A DNA stretch of 64,000 nt from Carposina sasakii (taxonomy: Eukaryota > Arthropoda > Insecta > Lepidoptera > Carposinidae), in NCBI GenBank assembly GCA_014607495.2, contig CP053154.1, positions 2,604,001-2,668,000 on the forward strand, in the 5' to 3' direction. Positions 21,432-33,775 of the stretch are shown in pieces. The notes under the pieces were generated by a model. The model was not told where the DNA came from. It made no database searches and was given only the letters and a program-made list of their open reading frames with translations. Each line of letters starts with the position of its first letter. Positions within the stretch are counted from its first letter, which is position 1. The translations under genes were made by a program, and so were the position numbers.

Positions 21432-22100
21432 CTTAAAATATACTATCTGCATATGTGATTCCAAAATATCTAGGAGATTTTTGTATGTCACTTTAAATTT
21501 TTTCAATTTAAATATGTTCGTGTTAGGGTAACCCGCTACATTTGTAAGCAACTTATTCCTCAAAAGCTTTATGCGTACCCAACATGAAGAAAATAATAAT
21601 ATATTTGGCAATACATTTAGCTCGTGACCAACCGTTACATAAAGGATCAAGGGGTCTGATATATGATATGACTTATACACGAACAAGATATATATAACTT
21701 TAGTAACAAGTAGTTTTAATATAATTACTAAGCTAATAATTTTGAATATAAAATAGCCTGCTTGTGTTTTAAAGCAAAAAAATGCATCGAAATTTTGCAT
21801 TTTTCTGAAAAAATCTGTGATTTGTGAGTTTACATAAATTGCATGAAATGTAGTAGCAAAAACATGTAACAGCGCACTTAATTGGTGAGTAAGTATATTT
21901 AAGATATCAATCTGTATATACCTATAGACAGTAACATCTTTCAAATAGATATAAAAAATCGAAACTAATATACCAAACACGATACATAATATTTTTAGGA
22001 ACGTGTTTATTAAACGAAAAGAGCTTAAATCATTATAAAATCCACAGAGTAACAATAATATTAATACAGTATTACGCGCTATTTTTAAGCTGACTGACAT
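21432..22100 (-). CDS. Gustatory-receptor-like gene, exon 1 (TM1 to about TM5)
   Basis: Exactly 223 codons from the ATG at 22098-22100 to a donor at 21432 (TTTAAG then GTAAAA); the few codons read beyond it are intron. The protein is strongly hydrophobic: helices near residues 9-25, 32-52, 68-92, about 113-145 and 155-175, with short basic loops (WVRIKLLRNKL). No signal peptide is expected. Spliced to exons 2 and 3 it gives 337 residues, near the short end of the insect gustatory receptor family (often 340-450). The overall pattern, three exons with phases 0 and 1, and the TM7 text support a Gr of the divergent, probably bitter-type class, but ligand and expression cannot be read from sequence. 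Confidence 0.72.
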
Positions 22101-23018
22101 TATACTGGTAAACAGGAAATTTCAAAAAATGTACGACTTGCTACCTAGCCTACAATTTTTTAACCAAACTAAAAGTAAATTTATAAGTTCCACTGTTCAT
22201 TATAACTGTAGGTAAGTGCACTTTCATTTATATTAATGTTTGTATTGCCTGCAACTTTGCCCAAGTGGATTACAGGAAAATTGGTTTTATTATCAAAGGA
22301 CGATTGTTATCGTCTTAATTTACTATCGTCCTTGGTCGCAATGATGGCCATCAAATTGGTGTGATACTATCTGTAAGGAATAAAAAAGGCAAAAAACATA
22401 GACCTTAGCTCTGTACACTAAAAAACGGTGCGACGTCGTATCGCAATAACCTACTTCAAGCAAGCGATACGACATACGATTTTCGTTTGCATTTGTACCC
22501 CCTCCCTAAATATTTATTTTATTTTTATTTTATTATTAAAGTAAAAATACAACTGAATATTTGTGAATATTTCAAGTGCCTACCTGTTTGGGGATCATCA
22601 ATTATGCTATTCTAAAAAATGTCATACATTTTTTTGTTAATAAGAATAAAAGTACATTTAGGTAATCGTGCACTTAAACTTCCCCTTTTATCTAAATAAC
22701 CTAAACACGCCACAACACATAAATTTCCTGCCGGTCTTCCAACTTGCCAATTAAAACTTGTATCGGTGTACAAGATTAACAAAAACTATACGCATATACC
22801 GACAGCTGAGATAAATTGGCCCAACTTTTAATTGCCGACGACCAAAAGTAGCTATTTCGTTTCTATACTTACTTATTCAATACACATTTATCGTTACAGA
22901 AATAATAAGTGTGTAATGTAAATGATCAGTAATATGTTGCTAGCTTATCGCCTGGGCAGCTTAGTCTGAATCCTGAGTCGTAAGAGTCGACTCTAACGAC
23001 ATGCGCGGAAAGAGATGC
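22101..23018. other. Upstream region of the receptor gene, no other gene seen
   Basis: AT-rich. A partial repeat R1 copy (TAAGAGTCGACTC near 22980) lies at the right end. No TATA box or other promoter motif can be assigned with confidence. Confidence 0.4.
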
Positions 23019-23026
23019 ATCTACTG

Positions 23027-23399
23027 TAGGGTTGCCATCTCAATACTTTGAAATCCAGGATTTGAAGAAGAAATACCAGGACATTTCGATTAAAAGCCAG
23101 GACCATATATGTGCGAGCCCAGTGATAATACGATTAGAGAGAGTTAATGGCGTGCGAATTTCAAAACATAGGTCTTTAACACATTCAGTGCCGGCGACTA
23201 CGGCTTTCTAGAGTCGCAACTGACACTTATTTGCCACGACGCACAAGCACTAGGCGTTGACCTGATGTCAGCATCCTTAGAAAATTTGCCGATAGTGAAT
23301 GTGTCAGGGCTCTAAAACTCAGGACAATGCTTAAAAACTATCCAGGACACCCCAAAAAGCAGGACATGTCCTGGGAAAATAGGACGGTTGGCAACCCTA
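23027..23399. mobile_element. hAT-like MITE with 8-bp TSD and nested insert
   Basis: Termini TAGGGTTGCC and GGCAACCCTA are perfect inverted repeats, flanked by the 8-bp direct repeat ATCTACTG (23019-23026 and 23400-23407). An 8-bp duplication points to the hAT superfamily. Repeated CCAGGACAT-like text lies on both sides of a foreign block near 23189-23310 (ACACATTCAGTGCCGG to GTGAATGTGT), probably a second small element. Confidence 0.8.
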
Positions 23400-23632
23400 A
23401 TCTACTGTATCATAGTAAAGCATAAAGTAACAAAATATTCATAAAATGTATTGTTGAATTCGCGATATACGAGTATATACAAATAATTAGCACACACCTA
23501 CAAGATTTTTTCAAATTTGATTGCGTAAACTGCTACCATAAATACGAAATATTTTACATGGGGGTGGCCTACATTCAGCAGTGATTGATATGATGATGAT
23601 GTAATAACATATTACATAAATAAATAAATAAG

Positions 23633-23893
23633 ATCTCCGACCGTATTTCGCCTAAGGTGGCCAATCTCTAAAGAGATAGCCAGGTACGCAGGAGTGTGTG
23701 CACAGACACAGATGCACTCTATAGTCCAATGGGACGGAGGATCGACAATCCGACAGACGCACGAGTTAAGGGACAATATTACAACTTTGAAATCTGTACA
23801 TGAAATAAATACATTGGTTTAGGCCTGTAACTGAAATCGAACTACCGCACCCCGCTTGAAAGACGCACGTCTTAACCACTGGGCTATCACCGT
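23633..23893 (-). mobile_element. SINE family S1, most complete copy
   Basis: On the minus strand it begins CGGTGATAGCCCAGTGG, then TTAAGACGTGCG (A-box region) and a B-box-like TTCGATTTCAGTTACAGGCC. The body ends near the CGACCGTATTTCGCC block. It has an internal pol III promoter. Confidence 0.75.
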
Positions 23894-24684
23894 TTTAAAT
23901 ATACTTATTACATAATATGTGGCTGGGTGAGGCATGGGTTGAATATATGTATTTATTTGAAACCACTTAAAAGTAGTAGATTGTCGTTATTGCAACGTTC
24001 AATACCTATAATATAACCAGTAGCGTGGTATGAATCAGTAGCCACAATATATTGCAGGTGAAAATTAACTTGACACTAGAACTAAACAATAAAAATAAAA
24101 ACTTAGCCATTACACGAGATTACAAACAAAACCAATGTAACCTTTCAGTTGCATAATCCAAGCAACTTTGTCCTTTAGTGCGCTAGCATAAGATGCAAGT
24201 TTAGGGAACGGAATGGATGTCGCTAAGAATCTATTTGCAATGTGTCGCTTCTTACTTGGTGCTCTTTGGAAACTCGTTTAGAAGTTTTGCTCGGTACACC
24301 GTTGGCAATTTAACACATCTCACAGAGGCTCAAATATAGCTAATATAGAGGAAAAGTATCTGATACACACAAAGTATTCATATCCATGCGGAGGTTTAAT
24401 TTTAAACTTGTATCAATAGAAATACCTATAGAACGTTAGTCCCGAAGGCCAATTTGAGGAATATTTATGGGTGCCGTTTGGTGCTAATCGCGGCTCTGTC
24501 ATTCAGTGCTCAGCGGTCAGTGGCCACGAGTGTATGTCAACGTAAAGGACTTACCATGACGAAATGTGTGCTGATATCCTGCCAAAACTATACTCAAAAA
24601 CATAATAAAATAAACATCACATTTCACTGATAAATATTTGATGTTTTTACGTAATTTCATTAATAAAACAATAAATACACAATA

Positions 24685-24770
24685 AAAATAAAAATCTGGC
24701 ACGCGGTTCGATTCCCACCCGGGTGAGGAATTTTTTCCATTTCTTTATTAATAATTTTACAATAAAATTT
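24685..24770 (+). mobile_element. tRNA-like element T, fragment
   Basis: CACGCGGTTCGATTCCCACCCGGGTGAGGAA followed by TTTTTTCCATTTCTTTATTAATAATTTTA, the B box and terminal repeat of element T in inverted orientation to 15092. A shorter piece of the terminal repeat is at 27652-27676. Confidence 0.6.
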
Positions 24771-24896
24771 TCATATTTTTTTTATCTGTAATTGTGAACT
24801 AAATGTTGCCATATGTGTGAAAATTTTCCCTATTTTTAAACATGCAGATTGTAGGTAAAAATGGAGGTAACTACCTATCGCTACTATAAATACTCC

Positions 24897-25085
24897 ACCC
24901 CCTTATTACCTAAGTAGCAAAAGCAAAGGGATAGCGAAAATTGTACAAAAATCGCTGATTGCTTATCAAGTTCGTATTACGTAAAATGAATTTCAAAGGA
25001 ATTTTTACATCTCAAGGCGAATATTGTACAATTTTCGCTATCGCTTTGCTTCGGATTTGCTATTGCTTTTACGTAATCAGGGGGC
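24897..25085. mobile_element. MITE family C, copy 2
   Basis: CACCCCCTTATTACCTAAGTAG to ATTGCTTTTACGTAATCAGG, with internal complementary arms (AGCGAAAATTGTACAA and TTGTACAATTTTCGCT). Closely matches 12337-12525. Confidence 0.75.
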
Positions 25086-25106
25086 TGGTTACACTTACCT
25101 ACAGTC

Positions 25107-25436
25107 TTCTTGTTATCTATATCTATAAATATAATAAAAATGTAACGGGTCGCAGTCTGTACATGGAAGATATATGAGAAAAAATATTATAGGAAACCTT
25201 TATCAACGCAATAGTACCCAATGATTTTTGTCTGTCGGTTTGTCTGTGCGTTTGTGCGCGCTAATCTCAGGAACGGCTGAACCGATTTCGATGAAGTTTT
25301 CACGAATATATTGTGACAGGTCCCACTTAACATAGGCTATAATTTTTATCCCGGGAAAATGTTTTTATCCCGGATAATTTCGACATTTTGTTTTTTCTGT
25401 AGTCCCCGCGGACAGAGTCGCGGGCGTCCACTAGTA
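25107..25436 (+). mobile_element. Helitron-like (MINE-type) repeat H1, copy 1
   Basis: Nearly collinear with the inverted copy at 29637-29988: TAATAAAAATGTAACGG, ACATGGAAGATATATGAG, AACGCAATAGTACCCAA, a TCTG-rich run, GAACGGCTGAACCGATTTCG, GTGACAGGTCCCACTTAACAT, TTATCCCGGATAATTTCGAC and a GGGCGTCCACTAGT end. No inverted termini or TSD were seen, consistent with Helitron-like mobility. Assignment is by resemblance only. Confidence 0.6.
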
Positions 25437-28207
25437 AGAAATATAATCAAATTATGACATTTTTGACAACAAAATTAAAAATGGAGAATGATAATAATAA
25501 CCTTTTAATTCCGGTTCATTTAGCTCCCATAGATAAATATAAATAATTTAAATAAATATTATAATATTAATTATGGTAAATTAATAATATTTTTGTAATA
25601 ATTATTCTCTGAACTTTAAACAGTGGCGGTACTAGTAGTTGGACCTATATTATCTTTGATTGATTGATTGTGAAATTACGTACATGCTCTCACTCACTGA
25701 ATTAATTAAAACTATGTTTACCGTTACTACAATAAATATTATGTTCTATTCAAATTAAATCTTTAAAATGGACATCGTCCTTTCCTGTATTAAATGAAAT
25801 AAAACCACGAAGAAGGGGGCCCAACAACTTTCTTGACATAATGACAAATCAGAGGGACAGAAGATTTTTAACAGAATATAGTACTTTTTTGTCCAGCACT
25901 TTTGGACCAATAATATTAAAAAGGCCTATCATCTCCTTTTATTATATTTTATATTAAAATTTCATGATAATTCTATAACATTTTGCAAATCATTATACTT
26001 CACAGCATCAATAATAAATTTATCGACTATTTCGCCACATCTGGGGAAAAAACATTTTTATGGCAACATTAATTTTCTGTCATGCATACGTCAAGTCGAT
26101 ATTTTAGGCATACTTTTTCGCCTTGCGTTTAGTTGGAACTCACCTTCTATAGGTTATATTTCTATTCTTGTACCATTCAGAAGTATATCGAGTATGGGGA
26201 AACTAGTTTCAGAAAAGCATAACTAGTATAACTTGGTATAAATTTTTCAAGGAGCAAGAAAATTATATAGTTTTCTTCTTCGTTGATATATAAATAATGC
26301 CAACAAATCTACATTCTTGAATAGAGTAAAGACTGTTTTTAGCTTTGACATATTTTGTGTGTCAATCAAGTAAGTTGTTTATGGCTCATTTTAAAATAAT
26401 ATAACATCCTATACTCGTATAATATGAGTTTTACTGTACACCTCAAACAGAGCAACTATTAGCAAAGATAGTTTTACCATTATTTTATTTTATTTTGTAA
26501 AAGCAATTGTATTCCAACACCGTGAAATCCACATTTTATTTTCTCGTATAAAACGACTGACCTCGGCTAAATTGCGAGAAATCTAAACAATGTCTCTCGA
26601 TATTTCTTAGGTAGTCTTTGCGCTGCTTACGTATTAGGCAACATTTTATTTACTATTAGGGACTATTTTCCCAATAGATAAATAGGTATATTTGAAGTAT
26701 ATCTGGTCTTTATAAGGCTTTATTCGACATGAAAGTATTATACAATTTATTTATCGATTGTAATTTTTGTCAAAGTTGATGCTATCTCCATCTTGATCAA
26801 GTTTTACAAAAAGAGAGCATCAAATCAGTACCTATATAATCTGCCTATTGAAAAATCTGTTGTTAATGTTTAAATTAAACAGTGGTATGCTCATAACCTC
26901 AGAGTCTTATGACTAACTGGTGTTTAGTGGGTTTGTATACATGTATTGCTTAAAATTTTATATTCAAGGTAGGTATTATTTTGGCCTACTAAAACGAAAT
27001 TAACTATTTGGTTTCTGAAATTTAATGAAAATTTCGGAATATTGGTATTACTATTTTCAGTGAAATCATTGTATCAATATTTGACTGGCTGTCACTTACA
27101 CCCGGTATGCTATTGTTTATGTTTTACGAAACTCAGATCACTTAAAATACCAATATAATACTCGTATAAAGCCTCAGGTTCAAATATTCACGAAATCAAC
27201 TTGAATTTTTCTATATGAAATAATAATTTTAAAAATAAACATGTATCAACATCTTGTTACTACGAAGGAACTGGTAGTATTTAGTATGTCTTACAAACCT
27301 CATAAAATATTATTCATTTTAGATGTAACTGAATTTTGGTGCATATTGCCGCCTACTGTGAACGTTTCACTGGCTGGTCCTTAGTGCAACTGCATCGAAC
27401 ATTCTAACAAATCTTTGCTTTTAGCTTGATTCCTCTGTTCCGGTTTGTGGCTTACGGTTTATCTTTTTTGGCGTACAAAAGCTTTTATTTTTAAATGTGC
27501 TTTTGTAAGTAACGGTATTTCCTAACCACAGTTATTTTATTATGTATTTTACGTAAATAATATTTCCATCCAGCTTTCCACAAGAGGTTTCGTAGGACGT
27601 AAGAGTCGACTAAGAAATTAAGGGGCATTATCTCAGGCGATAATTAGGTTTTTTCCATTTCTTTATTAATAATTTGATAATTTACTTGTGACGGATCTTT
27701 TACATCTGACGCCGCAAAGCTAAAGGGGATTGTAGGTTTTTCTTCGTGATTTTGCAGTTCTAACTATCCCATTTTAGGAACATAGCCCTGTGTTTTGTAA
27801 CTAAGCAAATGTACTACCTTTATAAAGGTTTTTATTCTTGTACAAGAAATCACAAAATAACAGACTACAATAAAATTAACCATGGAATTTTACTAAAAGC
27901 TGCCATTTTATCACATTTTTGTAAAATCACTTCAGTATTTTCACAAAATAACAGACTGACTAAAAATTCTTTAATTTGTGTCGTAAAACATCAAGCATTT
28001 ACTGCACAGCTTGAAAATGTTTCGCAAAAAGTACCCGTGGTGGTAGAGAACCTCAAAGGATATTGGCGCATTCTTTTAATTTCTCCGTTTAGTTGAAAGC
28101 TAGTTTCAAAATAAATAAATTGTTGAGTTGTCAATTATTTGGTGTAGTTGATACTGACCTTGCTAAAGGTTCCATAGGGGCTGAGTTCGAATACCAGTAC
28201 GTGCCAA
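25437..28207. other. No gene recognised; scattered repeat fragments
   Basis: AT-rich DNA. A terminal fragment of MITE family D (CAATATTTGACTGGCTGTCAC, 27075) and a repeat R1 copy (27590-27800, containing GTAAGAGTCGACTAAGAAATTAAGG) are present. An open frame at 27809-28096 (plus) has no domain I recognise. Confidence 0.45.
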
Positions 28208-28450
28208 CATTGATCATCATTAGCCTATTGCAGTCCACTGCTGGATGTAGGCCTCTCCCAGGGCACGCCACAAGACTGCCATGGGGGGTATTTACCCATA
28301 GTCACCACGCTGGGCAGGCGGGTTGATGACCGCAGTTTGTATTACACGAGAGGCACTGCTGCCCGCCTCCCGGAAACCCTTAATCGCCTCGTACGATACC
28401 CACGGGCAGACATGGGGTGGTACGAATTCTACTCTGCTGGCACCACGCGG
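28208..28450 (-). mobile_element. LINE 3' region fragment
   Basis: GATCATCATTAGCCTATTGCAGTCCACTGCTGG followed by GGCCTCTCCCAGGGC and then GCCTCCCGGAAACCC and TCGTACGATACCCACGGGCA. The CATCATCA start is the minus-strand 3' tail of a retroelement. The right part matches 7920-8010 inverted. Confidence 0.55.
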
Positions 28451-28779
28451 CCAACATTGATCTCGTGTGATAATAGGCCAAGCTTATAATACCTATTTAG
28501 AATGCCTCGGTAACAATATGTCCCAATGAATTCGATACCAGTAGCTCGATTGTTCTATTTGTTGAAGAGCTGCGATAGGCTTACCTCTTACCACGTGGGA
28601 CTTAATAGGCTAACTGGTGTAAAGTGGGTGTGTAAATTGCACACTTCTGCCCAACCTCTTTGGGGGATAATGGGCATGACTATATTATTGTCCTTAACTT
28701 AGAAAATAAATGTCGCTTAATGCAAAGTGACATAAGAACAGTTTTATTTAGGGTATGGGGAAAGCCAAAAAACCCCTAT

Positions 28780-28865
28780 GGCAGTGGCCTTGTGACGTAC
28801 CATGACGGAGGCCTACGTCCAGCAGTGGACTGCAATAGGCTTAAGACGAAGACGATGATGAATAT
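28780..28865 (+). mobile_element. LINE 3' tail fragment
   Basis: GGAGGCCTACGTCCAGCAGTGGACTGCAATAGGCT then a GA/TGATGA-rich tail: the same family end as 28208 but on the plus strand. Smaller pieces lie at 23565-23605 (plus) and 32270-32335 (minus). Confidence 0.55.
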
Positions 28866-29504
28866 AATGATATGTTTGTTTCAGAGTCATGGATATTTTT
28901 ATACTTATCTGTACACACCATTGCTTAGTACCCACTACTTTTATTTTTGGACTTTGCAGTGACTTGGTGTACACAGCAAAACTGTAAAGTTGTTTTATAA
29001 TAAATTAATACATATACTCTCGCCTATTATCAATAGGGGTAGGCAAAAACTACAGATCTCCATTTCCTACGTTCCAAACACACCTCATCTACATCTCTTT
29101 GCCTCATCTACATTTATTTAATCCTTCATACATGCCTTGTCTAGCTATAGCTAAAAGGTAAAAAGTTAGGTGTCTAAAATTTCAACTCATTTCCTCCCCA
29201 AAACTTAACTTTCGTAGTTCGCTCATTGAAACAACTTAAGTGAAACATAAACAGAGCGAAGCCAGTAATTTATTATGGGCATTAATTTCTTGCTGGGGTG
29301 CAGACAGAGAGCAATTATTTTGTTCGAGCATTTCGGGACAGCAGTAAGACTGTACAATTAACATAAATAAAGAAAACAATTCAAAAATTAACATTATCAA
29401 TATTATTAAGCTTTTCCTGCGCTAATATTGGTTACTTTCTGGTAAATTGATAAAAACGCGATGATGGTTATTTTAAACTAAAAAACAAAATTGAAACATC
29501 GGTC

Positions 29505-29600
29505 CATGACGACCCAATTGCGCAGTTGGTAGTGACCCTGTATGTCGATCATGGTTCGAATCCCGCTAGATCCAAACACTATCAGCAAATAATATATCAA
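29505..29600 (+). mobile_element. tRNA-derived SINE fragment, another family
   Basis: GCGCAGTTGGTAGTGACC (A-box-like) and GATCATGGTTCGAATCCCG (B-box-like) at tRNA spacing. The ends do not form a tRNA acceptor stem, so it is read as a SINE head and not a tRNA gene. Confidence 0.5.
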
Positions 29601-29636
29601 TGTTCGATTCCATAGCTGGTAGATACATATTGAAGA

Positions 29637-29988
29637 CTAGTGGACGCCCGTGACTCCGTCCGCCTGGAATACAGAAAAAACAAAATGTCGAAATTATCCG
29701 GGATAAAAATATTTTCCCGGGATAAAAAGTAGCCTATATGTTAAGTGGGACCTGTCACAATATATTCCTGAAAACTACATCGAAATCGATTCAGCTGTTT
29801 CTGAGATTAGCCTGCACGAACACACAGACACACAGACAAACCGACAAACAGACAAAAATTCCAATAATCATTGTTTTGGGTACTATTGCGTTGATAAATG
29901 TCTCCTGTAATATTTTTTCTCGTATATCTTCCATGTACAGACAGCGATCCGTTACATTTTTATTATATGTATAGATATAGATTTTTCT
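29637..29988 (-). mobile_element. Helitron-like repeat H1, copy 2
   Basis: Reverse complement of the block order of 25107-25436, starting ACTAGTGGACGCCCGTGACTCC and holding an ACAGACA-rich microsatellite. The stretch 29989-31713 after it has no gene I can support. Confidence 0.65.
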
Positions 29989-31713
29989 ATATAATATAAA
30001 CGTTCAATTTATTTAATTATACGCAGTTTACAGCATAGTTTGTTGTGTTTGGTAAAGTGGAACTGGTAAATGTGAAATTTGGTTTCTTTCGAAACTCATA
30101 TTGTCAAAGATTTGGTATTTGTTTTACGGCCGGCTGCCTGTCTGAAGCCAACCCCCAAGTGACAATTCGTAGAAAATGCGTACATAAAATAAATTCAGCG
30201 TTCACGTTCGCCATCGCCGCCTACATTAATTGTACATGAATTACACCCTAATATAGCCGTATATTCGACCACGAGGCACAAGAATAGATTTAAATAAATA
30301 ATTTGAAAAAAAATTGTAACCGTCCATTTAAAACCGTTTTGGCTTTTATTTAAATAACCTCTTCATTTCGTTTAACAAGGAAATACCCACTTTATGCCAA
30401 AGGGGAGCTTTTAATATTTAAATAGCGGGGATTTCCGCCCAAATGCCCATCGCGTTGAACAAAGTGTGACACAGAATTCCGATCACTTAAAATCTTTTTC
30501 GCTCAGAATGAATGAACGACCGAATGTCCCAATCACGGCCTGCACGGGTACCCCTTGAAATATTGATGACTGCCTGCCCAAGGGAACGATTATTTGAGTC
30601 GGATCGTCTCCATACGTCGCATACATCGCTAGTGTGACCATGAGTTTTTAGGTAAAGATGGAGTCTACACATTTTTTTAAAGAAAAGAATAACATATTGG
30701 ACGTTATCAAGGTTTTACTTTTGCATTTTGAATCTAAGGCTTTATTCTGGAAAGTTTATAATCACTTTATTCACGCGAAAATATACAAAATGAAGTAAAA
30801 TTTTAAAGGTTTACCTTGATAGCGCGTAATTTAGATTGCAAAGCGAACTGGTTTAGTTATGAAACAAACATGGTACAATAAAGTTATTATTACATTATTA
30901 CATCAGACACATGTTTCGCCAAAAAATGTGGCATGCAAATATTTAATTTATTCAAACAATCTTACGAAATTTACTATTGCAATTATTATAAAGTAAGCAA
31001 GTCATCCTAAATCCAAGAAGTCCGTCAGTTCTATTACTCCTGCACAAGTAGAATGGCAAAAAAAACTTGGCGGGGTTTTTATTTTTACCTTTTATTTACT
31101 GTGTCCTTGTGATTTATGTAATACAACATAACAAAATTACTGAAATACTGTCTGATTTTCTAAATAAAAGATATTAACTCTACATTGCTCTGTAGCTTAG
31201 TCTCACTTCGTGTAAGTACATTCGTTACTGGTGTAACTGACGTTTTTAGAAGTTTTTTTTTGCATTTCCCAAAGTGACGACGACAACCTACACGTCTGTT
31301 TGTTCATCTGATAATGTGCTCGTTATTGGAACCGGCTAAGGTTTATTTTCATCTGACAGAACAGTTTCAAACATGTGAAATAAGCTATCTGTATGTATGC
31401 GATTTTGGATATGTAAACGAGTATTTCTCCCGTTTTATGAGGCGTGACAGACTGGAATTGATAAATGGCTTCAAACGGAAAACAGAACTCATATGGCCTT
31501 GCTGTTTTTATTGGTTCTGAATTTATTGTGGTTTTGTGAATCGAAATGTTTGAAAGGCGCATTGTGATTGAGGTCAAATGAAAAATGTCACGTAAGTATG
31601 CGATATAAGATCAAACGAATTTCTGGACGTGAAGTTAGCCTAGAAAAGGTATATTACGTTGTTAATATTATCTTTGAACAAAGTAATCCAAGTTATAATT
31701 CTCAGTATAACTA

Positions 31714-32162
31714 CAGTAGAGCCTCTTTAATCCGAACACCTAAAATTTACACCCTGTTCGGATGCACGCAGCGTTCGGATTATAGAATTTAAATAAATAA
31801 GGACAATTTTTGAAAATAAAACGACGTTATGTGTAATTAAGAATAAGCTTTAATCATGCAAAATTGTTATATAATTAAAGTATCAATCAGCCTTTTTAAA
31901 AAAATCCGGAATAGTGCTTTGGCAAGTCGTGTTTAGTGACAAAAAATGCTTTATACCTTAATTTACGCAAAAGCTTTTTTTCTGACATCGAAATATCGAC
32001 TTCATCCGCCCAATCTAAACAAGTATTTAAAGGCAGACACAGCTTTTTGTTGTTCTGTGCCCGCGAGTGACTGAGAAACGGCGGGTGCATGAGGGTCAGG
32101 GGGTCGTTCGGATTATAGAGGCGTTCGGATTAGCTAGGGTACGGATTATCGAGGCTCTACTG
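31714..32162. mobile_element. Tigger/pogo-like non-autonomous transposon
   Basis: Ends CAGTAGAGCCTCTTTAATCCG and CGGATTATCGAGGCTCTACTG are inverted repeats of about 21 bp, flanked by TA on both sides (31712-31713 and 32163-32164). TIR text of this kind with TA target is typical of the pogo/Tigger branch of Tc1/mariner. Additional GTTCGGATTATAGA copies lie inside. A 64-residue minus-strand frame (31896-32090) may be a transposase remnant but has no clear motif. Confidence 0.75.
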
Positions 32163-32499
32163 TATTCAACTTATTTTGTTATTGGAAACGCCTTCGAGTC
32201 ATAATCTCTAAGTAGAAGTACCCAAGTAATTACTTTATAAGTTTTAGGTTCTAAACTAAATCGGAAGAAAACTATTGGACGTAGGTCTCCCCCAGGTCAT
32301 GCCACAAGGCTACTGCCTTAGGGGGCTTCCCTTAAATAGTTCTTAAATGGTAATCTGTTCAAATTATTTTCATACAATCAAAATACCTAATACATTCGCA
32401 GAAAAAGAGAGGCAGAACTAGTAAATTTTATACAAGTGATCAATTAGACAACATTTAAACTTCTTCAAAAATTTATAGTTTGCAGCGAATATAAGACTA

Positions 32500-33160
32500 A
32501 ATTTAATCTTAAACAAACGCTGCTGCACCGTAATCGTTCCTTTCATCAGATCTGGAATCGTCAGACGTTCCAGCAAGACTCGCAGTTGGTGTAATTGGCG
32601 CCGTTCGAGACTGGCAACCCTCAAATTATTTATGACGAGTTCCAACTACTCTGAAACTGCGGAGCTGTTCGCCAACTTGTTAAATTTAGATTTCATGGAC
32701 ACGGTTGCAGGTAGTTAAAATGTTTGCCAGTTATGTACAGTTTTGCCAGAGGTGTTTGTGCGAATGCAACGCAAGCCCGTAAAAGTGTAAGCTGGAAATA
32801 TTTCAAAAGTAAGTAATATTAAATCAATTTTCGGCAAAGAAGGAATTTTAATAAATATCCATCTTTGACATGAATATAGGTATACACGGCTGTGTACACA
32901 AAAAGGGATGACAAGAACTTGCTGGATTACGAAGATGAACTTTTTAACCATGATATAATTTATTTAAAGGAAGAAACATCCACATATAATTTTCTTTTGC
33001 AAAAATACAAAAAAAAATATCATATCTACCACAAATAAAGAATTTAATACAATAATTAATAAATCGTATAAAAACCTCATAATCTAGTAGCACGTTCAAT
33101 ATTTGTTTTCCTCGCAACAGGCTGTAAAACACATTACTCAGTACACATACAGGGTGTACC
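32500..33160. other. No gene recognised
   Basis: A less AT-rich patch at 32515-32640 has a minus-strand open frame (32418-32645) without a domain I recognise. A TACAGGGTGTACC mariner-like terminus stands alone at 33149. Confidence 0.35.
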
Positions 33161-33360
33161 AAAAATTTATCAGTGTCGAGATTGAATAATCGGCATCGGT
33201 CACCTGCCAATTAAGGCAACAAGGATGGACGCAAATTTATTGTTGGGAACCCGGCTACTAGCGGATTTGGAGATCCTTGGCCGAACATTGAACCATTTCA
33301 AGGTTATTAACTACGAATAGGTAAATGTATATAGCTTGGAATTTAGATACGATATTAGTG

Positions 33361-33775
33361 TGGATCATCATCATCATTCTCAGTCATGATAAGTCCACTG
33401 CTAAACATAGGCAACAACCTCCATTCCGACCGGTCGAAAGTGGCCTGCATCCAACCGATGCCCGTGACCTTGGCTAGATCGTCCGTCCATCTCGCGGGTG
33501 GCCTTCCCACGGTACGTTTGCCGATACGTGGTATCTACTCTGCAATCTTTGGGCTCCATCGGCCATCGGTTCTTCGAGCTATATGCCCTGCCCATTGCCA
33601 TTTTAGCTTGCTGGACTGTTGGGCCATGTCGTAATCCTTTGTGCGTCTACGGATCTCCTCATTTCTGATTCGATCAGAGTATAGCTCTCACTATTGCTCG
33701 CTGTGAGATCTTCAGGTTCTTTATAAGGCACACAGTTAGAGACCACGTCTCAGCACCGTAGGTCATCACTGGTTA
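33361..33775 (-). pseudogene. RTE-type LINE, 3' end of the reverse-transcriptase ORF
   Basis: On the minus strand the text reads as the C-terminus of an RTE-like protein in several frames: MTYGAETWSLTV, then KLKWQWAGHIARRTDGRW, then GRPPARWTDDLAKV and WMQATFDRSEW-like segments. The 3' end is a (TGATGATGATGATCC) microsatellite at 33361-33380. Frameshifts and stops show that it is dead. The same family left the 116-bp insert at 11695. Confidence 0.75.

Noticed and set aside
27809..28096. 95-codon plus-strand frame
   Set aside because: No domain, composition like the AT-rich surroundings, no splice or promoter context.
29505..29600. Possible tRNA gene
   Set aside because: B box present but no acceptor stem pairing; read as a SINE head.
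32418..32645. 75-codon minus-strand gene
   Set aside because: The patch at 32515-32640 is less AT-rich but has no recognised domain and no splice support, so it is only mentioned as unexplained sequence.
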